Positions 14,403 through 20,966 of a stretch of DNA of 20,966 nucleotides are shown in pieces. The stretch comes from Anaerolineae bacterium. GTDB lineage: Bacteria; Chloroflexota; Anaerolineae; Aggregatilineales; Phototrophicaceae. The DNA is taken from NCBI GenBank assembly GCA_028284565.1, contig JANQRM010000293.1:1-20966 (forward strand), in the 5' to 3' direction. The first letter of the stretch is position 1, and the number at the start of each line of letters is the position of its first letter. Both the position numbers and the translations under genes were made by a program. Under the pieces are notes generated by a model. It did no database searches, was not told where the DNA came from, and worked only from the letters and a program-made list of their open reading frames with translations.

Positions 14403-15375
14403 AGATCGTTACCAGTATAAACCAGCCGACATCCTCAGACACAATCAAGAGGCGGGATAAAAGCGAAATCACCGTTGCCATTCCGGGCGGAATACCCATT
14501 GTAGAAAACAACGTGAACATCACACCTTCGCGTACACCGAAACCTGCCGGAGCTAAAGGGACAAAAAAACCAACCAGCCAAGCAATCGCAAAAATGCTGG
14601 ATACTGTCAATATATCGGTGTTGATTCCACTATAAACAGCGCGAATAAGATAATAGAGACTCGCTCCGCCCACTAACCAGACGGCGATGCTCACCACCAG
14701 CAAGCCGACCATCATCAGATAGCTGACTTCAATATCGAGTGTTTCTTGTTTGCGTAATCTCATCAATCCATTGACGAATGCACTGAGAACTCGCGGATGA
14801 ATCAAGAAAAACCCGATGACTAGAATCCCCAATAAAATGAGGGGGAAATTGGTTGGGAGGGATAAGGCGTTAAGTGCGATGGGCAAGTATAAGGTTGCTA
14901 CCATAATCCCAGCTAATAACAAAACGATTTGTTCGAGAATAATGCTGAAAGTTGTGCGGAGTGCAGACAAGCCTTCACGTGCGTTCATATAAATTCGACT
15001 GGGAATAAACCAATAGGAACCGGGGATGTAGGTCGCCATATTTGAGAAGAAGTAGACACGGAGATTAGTGCTGAGATTAGTAAAAATTGCCTCACGATTG
15101 ACCAAAGCCACCGTCATGCTCCAGCGTATCCCGCCAATGAGTCGCCTGAGCATCGCTGAGACCATCGCCAAAGCGAGTAAACCAACATCAACTTGCCATT
15201 CAATAGTGGAGAGTTCTTGCCAATTAGTGGCTAATGCTTGGACGATGAAAAATACGACCAGTCCCGTCCAAATTAAGGTAACACCACGCTGGAAACGACG
15301 GCTTTTCCAAAAGGCGGTATCGTCTGATTGTGAATCGGATATTGGTTCGTTTGTCTCCAAGTGCGTGGTATTCAC
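14380..15375 (-). CDS. Flippase-like membrane protein (lysylphosphatidylglycerol synthase TM region/UPF0104 family)
   Basis: The product is an integral membrane protein of 331 residues. After a hydrophilic N-terminus of about 30 residues there are roughly eight hydrophobic helices. The family signature PLAPAGFGVREG (273-284) sits in the penultimate helical hairpin, as in the membrane region of MprF and in stand-alone relatives. The lysyl-transferring domain of MprF is absent. Members in polysaccharide clusters are thought to move lipid-linked glycans or lipids; the substrate is unknown. The start is GTG at 15375-15373, overlapping the upstream TylF-like gene stop in a GTGA arrangement, so translation is probably coupled. 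The downstream acyltransferase gene starts inside its 3' end. Confidence 0.87.
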   Translation of the reverse strand: MNTTHLETNEPISDSQSDDTAFWKSRRFQRGVTLIWTGLVVFFIVQALATNWQELSTIEWQVDVGLLALAMVSAMLRRLIGGIRWSMTVALVNREAIFTNLSTNLRVYFFSNMATYIPGSYWFIPSRIYMNAREGLSALRTTFSIILEQIVLLLAGIMVATLYLPIALNALSLPTNFPLILLGILVIGFFLIHPRVLSAFVNGLMRLRKQETLDIEVSYLMMVGLLVVSIAVWLVGGASLYYLIRAVYSGINTDILTVSSIFAIAWLVGFFVPLAPAGFGVREGVMFTLFSTMGIPPGMATVISLLSRLLIVSEDVGWFILVTIYARRAND

Positions 15376-16160
15376 GGTTTAATGATTAGCCCTTGTCCGG
15401 TTGGTAGTGCCAAAACTTGTACTCCACGGGACTGAGCAAACGCATCGAAGGCATATTTTTGCTCGATGTGCTTACGCCAGCCATAATCATCGAGTACCAC
15501 AATCGCACCACTCACGAGTTTATCCCAGAAATATTCTGCCGCCGCGATTTCTGGTTCCCGAACATTCATGTCAATGGATAAGAAACTGATTTTATCCGAC
15601 ATGACTTGTGGCAATGTTTCTGGAACCATGCCTCGAATGATTTTGACATTGGGGTAGGGCTTAAAAGTTTTCAAGACGGCATCATAACATTCTTCATAGA
15701 CACCCACTTCGATGCCCTGTGCTTTTTCTTCTGACGTAATTTGACTTTCGACCAGTCCAGAAAAGGTATCTAGCAGATAAAACGTTTTGGGATGATTAGC
15801 GAGGTCAACATACTGAATAATGGAGAGCGCATTGCCACCCCGATTCACGCCACACTCCACAAAGTCGCCTTCGAGGTTCAATGCTTGATAAGCCGCCCAA
15901 CATAACACATGAATCCGCCATTGCAGGTCACCTGCCCGCCAAGAGCCTGTACTTTTTCCGGAGGCATAGGCGTTAGCAAAGCGTGGGTCATGCATGAAAT
16001 CCGCATTATGAACCGTCAGCAAACCGTCCTGATTATAGGTCGCTTTACCATAGATGAGGCGTGGTAGGGAATTCCCACGAGTGAGTAATTGAATAATTGA
16101 TGTTTGGAGCGATTTAGGAAGCCAATTGCGCCAAATCCGTCTCAAAGTCTGATTTATCAC
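15372..16160 (-). CDS. TylF/MycF-family O-methyltransferase
   Basis: This 262-residue class I SAM-dependent methyltransferase is related to macrocin O-methyltransferase. GDFVECGVNRGGNALSI (98-114) is the SAM-binding loop I. TFYLLDTFSGL (127-136) is the ribose-binding acidic strand. ISFLSIDMNVREPE (191-204) and IVVLDDYGW (220-228) carry the Asp residues of the metal/catalytic site seen in this family. The likely role is methylation of a sugar hydroxyl in the glycan made by this operon, which is inferred from the family and neighbours. It follows the bi-domain oxidoreductase gene after 11 bases and overlaps the next gene by four bases. Confidence 0.9.
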   Translation of the reverse strand: MINQTLRRIWRNWLPKSLQTSIIQLLTRGNSLPRLIYGKATYNQDGLLTVHNADFMHDPRFANAYASGKSTGSWRAGDLQWRIHVLCWAAYQALNLEGDFVECGVNRGGNALSIIQYVDLANHPKTFYLLDTFSGLVESQITSEEKAQGIEVGVYEECYDAVLKTFKPYPNVKIIRGMVPETLPQVMSDKISFLSIDMNVREPEIAAAEYFWDKLVSGAIVVLDDYGWRKHIEQKYAFDAFAQSRGVQVLALPTGQGLIIKP

Positions 16161-16171
16161 CGTACGCTTCC

Positions 16172-18328
16172 TCAGATTTTTAGGGGCTTGTTTTCACGGA
16201 GACTGTCCATCGCCAATAGGGTTGTTCGCATACTCAAGATATAATCATCAAAGCTAAACGGTGCATCCGAACCATCGGCAATGGCATCTAAGTAGGAATG
16301 CACTTCGGATTGGAAGCCTTTATCATTCGTGATACCACTCCGCTTTTTATCGACGCGACCATTGCGACTGAATTCCAGACTGCGCCAGTCCTCCATCACC
16401 GCCACTGTGCCATCGGCATAGGCTTCAACACGTTCTTGTGTATAGCTTCCGTCACCACCCGACAGGTAGGCAATTACTGCCATTGACCCATCGGCATAGC
16501 TCACATTGATCATGACATGCTCTTCTTCGCGGATTTCATCATGCGGACTGTGTAGGCTCTGAGTAAAGACTTGGATGGGTGGCGAACCTGCTAAAAATTG
16601 GCAAAAGTCGATGAAGTGGCAACCTTCGCCAATAATGCGCCCCCCACCCAGTACCGGGTCACGAATCCAAGATTTGGGATTGATGGGACCCGGATTGTAA
16701 CGATAGATGATGCTAATCGGTTGACCTCGTGTTTCAAATCGTTGGCGCATTTCGCTGGCATAAGCTGAGAAGCGTCGATTATGACCGACCAACACACGCC
16801 CTCCCGATTTGGCTTGGGCATCAATGACCGCATCCAGTTCGTCATGGGTCATGGCTAAGGGTTTTTCGACGAATACATCTTTACCCGCTTCCAATGCCGC
16901 AATGGTCAGTGGCGCATGAGTATCATGGCGTGTTGCGATAAACACCACATCCGTATCGGAGTCACTTAAAACTTGCTCGGCAGTACCCGCAAAAGCAAAG
17001 CCGTGTTTTTCAGCCGCGTTTTGTGACCGTACCCCTTTATTACTGGCGATCCCGCGTAAGTGACCTCGTGAGTAGCTCGCAATTTCTGGAATCAAGAAGG
17101 TGCTGGCGAAATTGCCTGCGCCAATGACTCCAACCCCGACTTGTCCTGTAGGCGGTTTTCTGGAAGGTTTGACTGAAATCGGCGATGTCTCTAATGACTT
17201 TTCGGTGTCATAAGTGATAACAATCCCAACGTTTAACTCATCCGATTCACTTGACAATAGCTCATAGGCATCAACAGCATTCTCTAATGGGTATTCATGC
17301 GTGACTAGGGCATCAAGTGATAGTCGGTTACTTGCCAATAAATCATTGAAGGCAATGACGTTGCGATTCATCGTCCAGCGGACTTGATCGATTGGATAGT
17401 CGATGCCATGCTCTTCGTAGAGGAAGTCATTCACCCCAGCGCCGGAATTAAATGCGGTGCGGAAATCCAATTGCTTAAACAGGAAATCATCGCGCGGAAG
17501 TTCATAATCCACACGTCCGACTGCTACAACACGCCCACCAGGACGCGCGACTTGCCCCGCTAGGACAACCGGGTCGTTGTTGGGTGCAAAGGCAGTGATA
17601 ATCACTGCATCGACTCCGACACCTCGTGCAAAGGCGGTAATGGCTTCAACCGCATTCGGCTTATCGCGAATCAAAGCAAGGTCTAAGCCCAGTTGGGAAG
17701 CAAGTTCGACCTTGCGCGGGTCCAAATCAACCCCAGCAACCCGACAGCCATTGGCACTTAAGAGTTGTACCGTCAGCAATCCCAGCAATCCTAAACCAAT
17801 GACCAACACATTTTCGCCAAGTTGCACCTCAGCTCGTCGAACACCATTCAGTGCAATCGTTCCCAATGCACCAAAACTGGCATCGCGTAGGGACACATTA
17901 TCTGGAACAGGTGCGACCAAGTTGCGTGGAACAGCGATGACTTCGGCATGGCTGGCATGACCCGCACCAAAGCACGATACCCGATCGCCCACTTGCATAT
18001 CGCTGACATCTTCGCCGACACCAATCACCGTCCCTGAGGCACTGTAACCATGCGCCAGTGGCATATCCAACTGACCGGTAATCGCTTGATAGGTGGTTAC
18101 CAGCCCCTGAGTACGAACCGTTTTAATGACTTTCCGCACGAGGTCGGGGCGCGCACGAGCTTTACCAATCATGCTCTGTTTGGCAAGACGTACTGTCCCT
18201 CCTTCGGTTCCTGTAGATAGCAGGGAAAAATGTGTGCGGACGAGGACACTATTGGCTCCCACCTCGGGAAATGGGACATCTTCGACTTTGATTTCGCCAT
18301 TGCGGAAATTTTGAGTGACTTGTTTCAT
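16172..18328 (-). CDS. Bi-domain oxidoreductase (zinc-type dehydrogenase fused to Gfo/Idh/MocA dehydrogenase)
   Basis: The 718-residue product is a fusion. Residues 1-380 form a medium-chain dehydrogenase, with FSLLSTGTEGG at the usual catalytic zinc region (Ser/Thr in place of Cys, as in this fused family) and the Rossmann motif VLVIGLGLLGLL (174-185). Residues 395-718 form a Gfo/Idh/MocA unit with VGVIGAGNFAST (399-410), the EKPLAMT motif (488-494), and GGGRIIGEGCHFIDF with the expected His. Such fusions recur in polysaccharide and glycan clusters and probably act on nucleotide sugars or related polyols; the exact reaction is not known. ATG 18328 gives the full domain. It starts five bases after the upstream methyltransferase stop, which shows tight operon packing. 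Confidence 0.92.
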   Translation of the reverse strand: MKQVTQNFRNGEIKVEDVPFPEVGANSVLVRTHFSLLSTGTEGGTVRLAKQSMIGKARARPDLVRKVIKTVRTQGLVTTYQAITGQLDMPLAHGYSASGTVIGVGEDVSDMQVGDRVSCFGAGHASHAEVIAVPRNLVAPVPDNVSLRDASFGALGTIALNGVRRAEVQLGENVLVIGLGLLGLLTVQLLSANGCRVAGVDLDPRKVELASQLGLDLALIRDKPNAVEAITAFARGVGVDAVIITAFAPNNDPVVLAGQVARPGGRVVAVGRVDYELPRDDFLFKQLDFRTAFNSGAGVNDFLYEEHGIDYPIDQVRWTMNRNVIAFNDLLASNRLSLDALVTHEYPLENAVDAYELLSSESDELNVGIVITYDTEKSLETSPISVKPSRKPPTGQVGVGVIGAGNFASTFLIPEIASYSRGHLRGIASNKGVRSQNAAEKHGFAFAGTAEQVLSDSDTDVVFIATRHDTHAPLTIAALEAGKDVFVEKPLAMTHDELDAVIDAQAKSGGRVLVGHNRRFSAYASEMRQRFETRGQPISIIYRYNPGPINPKSWIRDPVLGGGRIIGEGCHFIDFCQFLAGSPPIQVFTQSLHSPHDEIREEEHVMINVSYADGSMAVIAYLSGGDGSYTQERVEAYADGTVAVMEDWRSLEFSRNGRVDKKRSGITNDKGFQSEVHSYLDAIADGSDAPFSFDDYILSMRTTLLAMDSLRENKPLKI

Positions 18329-18333
18329 TACTA

Positions 18334-19173
18334 TTAGGCTTTCTTTCGGGCGATGATGATAAACCCTTTTTTCAGTAATTCTTCTTCGCTGTAATCGCTC
18401 AACTCCCTACGGATGGCTGGGGTCAACAGAGCCTCTCCCTCGATGGAATGGGTTATCCATGCCAACACCTCTAATTCCCGTTCAAAGATGTCGCGGTATG
18501 TCTGTTCGCGCTGGCGATTAATCCACGAGGGAATGTCTGGATAGCGATTATCACGCAGATGATCCCATGCGGGAACGGTCTTGGAAGGAGATTCATCTGG
18601 ATATTTCCATGCGATGTGATGCCCCCCCGAAATACTCGCGTAATTGTGGACGTAGAGATAGGTCAATGCCCCCGGTTTCATGACCCGTTTCATCTCAACC
18701 ACCGAAGCCTCTAGGTCGGGCAAATGCTCGAATACCTCATGAGAGACAATCAGGTCAAAGGTGTCATCCGCCATCGGTAACTCTGTTGCACTTTGTTGTT
18801 GAATATCCAATCCGCGTTGGGGTAGGGGGATTCCCACCGCTTGTTCTAAGGCACCGTAATAGGAGCGACTGTAGACAAAGTCCCAGTAAAATGTTTTCGC
18901 TGTGCGCTCTAAGCCATTGGTTCTTAAGACATGCAGATACTTCAATGGACTATAACCGGGCTTCACATATTCGATGTCGATTCCGGTCACATCCGCCCCA
19001 GCATGGTGGAACAGGAGTGTGAACCAGTATTGCTTACCACAGCCAATATCTAGTACCCGTTTTCCGCTTACCTCATTGATTCCATAGATTTGCAGGTCTT
19101 GTTGCATCCGATGGAAGAAGTTGGCATTTTCTTGGGCAAAACGCTCAGTATTGGAATCCGCATAGCGAATCAT
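18334..19173 (-). CDS. Class I SAM-dependent methyltransferase
   Basis: The product has 279 residues. RVLDIGCGKQYWF (39-51) is SAM motif I. GADVTGIDIEYV carries the acidic end of strand 2. FDLIVSHEVFEHLPDLEASV followed by MKRVMKPGALTYLYVHNY is the typical motif II/III region of the methyltransferase-11/25 group. The C-terminal part (about 195-279) is family-variable. The substrate is unknown; its place in a glycan operon suggests a sugar or lipid-carrier target. No clear ribosome-binding site lies before ATG 19173. The gap of 35 bases to the lipoprotein gene upstream is the largest within this operon, so a weak internal promoter cannot be excluded. Confidence 0.9.
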   Translation of the reverse strand: MIRYADSNTERFAQENANFFHRMQQDLQIYGINEVSGKRVLDIGCGKQYWFTLLFHHAGADVTGIDIEYVKPGYSPLKYLHVLRTNGLERTAKTFYWDFVYSRSYYGALEQAVGIPLPQRGLDIQQQSATELPMADDTFDLIVSHEVFEHLPDLEASVVEMKRVMKPGALTYLYVHNYASISGGHHIAWKYPDESPSKTVPAWDHLRDNRYPDIPSWINRQREQTYRDIFERELEVLAWITHSIEGEALLTPAIRRELSDYSEEELLKKGFIIIARKKA

Positions 19174-19208
19174 GGAAAAATAGAGTTTGAGTTTTGATAA
19201 GGCGATTA

Positions 19209-20345
19209 TTACGAACCTTCCTCAAAGATGTCATCAATTATCATTTTGACTCGTGATACCTCCATGCAATGATGCTGATTGGCAAAGGCACACGAATCAT
19301 CCGTCAACAGCACGAGGTGAGCCAAGTCCGGTTGCTCGCGCAATGCATAATATTGCAAAATCGAATTCGCGTTCGCAAGGGCTTCTTCATAAACACCTGT
19401 CGAATCTTTATCATTCAATTCAATAATCATTGGGCGTGGGAAATAACTATAGGGAACTTGGTAAAAATCGGGACGATTAATCGCATCGTGGAGATAATAA
19501 CTCGGATAACGAATACGTCGATTGCTGGTGACTTGCGTGAAGAGACTCGTAAAGACATTGGTTCCACTCGCCGCGATAACGCCAAAACGGTCATCGCACG
19601 CCGCCCCCGTGATAGAAGCCCAACCGCCTAATGAAATACCATAAATAGCAATATGCGACTCATCTGCCCCCGCTTGGGTCAAGGCAAAATCCAGCGCAGG
19701 TGTGATGCGATCACAAGTTTGATAGTACAACCAATTCATGCCACTGATGTTGGAGAACAAGAAGGTTTCGGTAGCGAGATTAGGAATATCCACCGCAAAA
19801 ACGATATAGGGTTCGGCAAATTGCCCACCCACATTATTGTGATAATCTCTCCCTGATATACCAAAGAGCTGATAGGGTGACGCATTGCTACCCGTTGGAA
19901 TGATAATAATCGGATGGCTGGTTGCATCATTCTGTGGTACAGACAACACACCCCTTACTGTCAAGCCATGAGCATTTTTGAACTGCACATAACGCATCTG
20001 GTATGTCGATGGCGAGTCGAGGTCATTCGTGACTAATTCATCAAAGCGTGACTCGGATTCGGGTATTTGTAACCAGTCTCTGAAATCACGTTGAATCTGC
20101 TCCCCCACTTGAGCTAAATCCGCCTGTGACATCGTTTCATCAAAACCATAACGGGATCGAGCCTCAGTTTCATATTCCAGCATGTAGGCTTCTTGAAATG
20201 CGATCGCCTCATCCAGTAGCGAGACTTCTTGAATGACTATCGACTCGTCCGACGGTGGTATCTCTTCAGTCGGATTTGCCGTAGTACAGCTTGCAATTAC
20301 AAAACAGAGCAGGAGCAAGCAACCGATGTTGCCTGAAAATCCCAT
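19209..20345 (-). CDS. Lipoprotein alpha/beta hydrolase (putative esterase/deacylase)
   Basis: This 378-residue protein has a lipoprotein signal: hydrophobic CLLLLCFVIASC with the lipobox cysteine at residue 20. A Glu/Ser/Pro-rich tether to about residue 45 and a helical segment follow. The alpha/beta-hydrolase core begins near residue 120 (TVRGVLSVPQND). The nucleophile elbow IYGISLGGWAS places Ser238, and likely partners are Asp312 or Asp314 in ELNDKDSTG and His358/His359 in ANQHHC. PIIIIPTGSNASP resembles the oxyanion loop region. It would act on the outer face of the membrane, perhaps removing acyl groups from a surface glycan. Its ATG overlaps the asparagine synthase stop by one base (TAATG), so the two are translationally coupled. 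Confidence 0.85.
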   Translation of the reverse strand: MGFSGNIGCLLLLCFVIASCTTANPTEEIPPSDESIVIQEVSLLDEAIAFQEAYMLEYETEARSRYGFDETMSQADLAQVGEQIQRDFRDWLQIPESESRFDELVTNDLDSPSTYQMRYVQFKNAHGLTVRGVLSVPQNDATSHPIIIIPTGSNASPYQLFGISGRDYHNNVGGQFAEPYIVFAVDIPNLATETFLFSNISGMNWLYYQTCDRITPALDFALTQAGADESHIAIYGISLGGWASITGAACDDRFGVIAASGTNVFTSLFTQVTSNRRIRYPSYYLHDAINRPDFYQVPYSYFPRPMIIELNDKDSTGVYEEALANANSILQYYALREQPDLAHLVLLTDDSCAFANQHHCMEVSRVKMIIDDIFEEGS

Positions 20346-20966
20346 TAGAAATAGTCCTCGATATTGAAACTGGGTTGTGTCATATCACCATCAATAAACA
20401 TCTGGAACCAGAGTTCAAATCCTATCATGTTCCATAGATAAAAATAGTGCCATCGGAGGCGAGGGTGGGGGGGTGCTTCCATGATTTCGCGCAGATAATC
20501 GTAGTTAAATATCCCACGAGAGACAACTTTATCTTGTGTCAGCACCCGTTCTGCTACGGTTTTGAGGTCTTTTTGGAATTGATGGTAGGGATTAAAGCTA
20601 AAGCCCCATTTCTTCTTATCGAGGGTATGGTCTGGCAAAATTCCGCGCATGGCTTCTTTGAAAATATATTTCATTGTCCGCCCATTCAACTTGAGGGATG
20701 TGGGAATGCTGTTAGCAAAGGCGACAAGGTCTCTATCGAGGAATGGGACACGGACTTCTAGCCCATGCGCCATTGACACCCGATCTTCATTCAACAAGAA
20801 ATCATCCACCATTTTGGTATGAAATTCGGCATGGAGGGCTTGGGTTAAAATATCATGCTTTGACGCGAAGTAGTCGTCAAAATACGCGCGCGTCCGCCGG
20901 GTATTTTTGCACATCTCATCTCGTAATCGGGGTCCATAGACATTACTAAATTGCCCGCTGTCATCA
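20345..20966 (-). CDS. asnB: Asparagine synthase (glutamine-hydrolysing), C-terminal part (partial)
   Basis: The frame is open to the right edge, and 207 residues of the synthetase domain are visible. LNEDRVSMAHGLEVRVPFLDRDLV is the hallmark segment of the AsnB synthetase site. Next come MKYIFKEAMRGILPDHTLDKKKWGF, with the conserved Lys-Lys-x-Gly-Phe region, and the C-terminal YLWNMIGFELWFQMFI. The N-terminal glutaminase and PP-loop lie outside the window. AsnB paralogues in polysaccharide clusters often amidate sugar uronic acids or similar carboxylates rather than making free asparagine, and the neighbours favour that reading. It is the first gene visible in the minus-strand operon, and its stop overlaps the start of the lipoprotein gene. 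Confidence 0.92.
   Translation of the reverse strand, partial: DDSGQFSNVYGPRLRDEMCKNTRRTRAYFDDYFASKHDILTQALHAEFHTKMVDDFLLNEDRVSMAHGLEVRVPFLDRDLVAFANSIPTSLKLNGRTMKYIFKEAMRGILPDHTLDKKKWGFSFNPYHQFQKDLKTVAERVLTQDKVVSRGIFNYDYLREIMEAPPHPRLRWHYFYLWNMIGFELWFQMFIDGDMTQPSFNIEDYF

Overview
The window looks like chromosomal DNA of an environmental bacterium of moderate G+C, most likely a Chloroflexota member of the Anaerolineae type. That assignment is inference. It rests on the mix of gene families: injection-system-associated proteins with a QxxxGNxAVQRL motif, a bi-domain oxidoreductase, a polysaccharide operon, and a (seleno)protein-type metal-resistance cluster. No RNA genes, insertion sequences or CRISPR arrays were seen.

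Left part (1-3170). A minus-strand gene runs off the left edge. It encodes a modular protein with the injection-system-type N-terminal motif, a peptidoglycan-binding-like domain and an unknown Cys-containing C-terminal domain. Divergent from it is an acetate-CoA ligase gene (acs) with a good sigma-70 promoter and a strong intrinsic terminator. An A+T-rich spacer follows.

Middle part (3428-6435). Two small VOC-fold genes converge on a heavy-metal module. Its minus-strand half is merR-merB (regulator and organomercurial lyase). Its plus-strand half is a glutaredoxin gene, a GDCCVxC-domain protein and a CopZ-type iron-sulfur metallochaperone. Both halves are fired from a 70-bp divergent control region holding two MerR-type promoters, each with a 19-bp spacer. 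The glutaredoxin has TGA exactly at the first redox cysteine, which indicates selenocysteine, but it is frameshifted just downstream by what looks like a deletion of about 25 bp. No merA or mercury transporter is in the window.

Plus-strand metabolic genes (6450-9182) follow: a LysE/RhtB exporter, a Gfo/Idh/MocA oxidoreductase and an aldo/keto reductase. Next come a minus-strand secreted SH3-like protein with a duplicated beta-rich domain, a plus-strand NUDIX hydrolase, and a second injection-system-associated protein (11850-13514). The latter has the same N-terminal motif, a long Gly/Ala-rich segment and a helical translocation-like region, but no recognisable effector.

Right part (13541-20966). 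A minus-strand operon of seven genes reads from the right edge to a clear intrinsic terminator at 13577-13541. In transcription order it encodes asparagine synthase (partial), a lipoprotein alpha/beta hydrolase, a SAM methyltransferase, a bi-domain dehydrogenase, a TylF-type methyltransferase, a flippase-like membrane protein and a hexapeptide acyltransferase. The overlaps and short gaps indicate co-transcription, and the content fits synthesis and modification of a surface polysaccharide or glycoconjugate.
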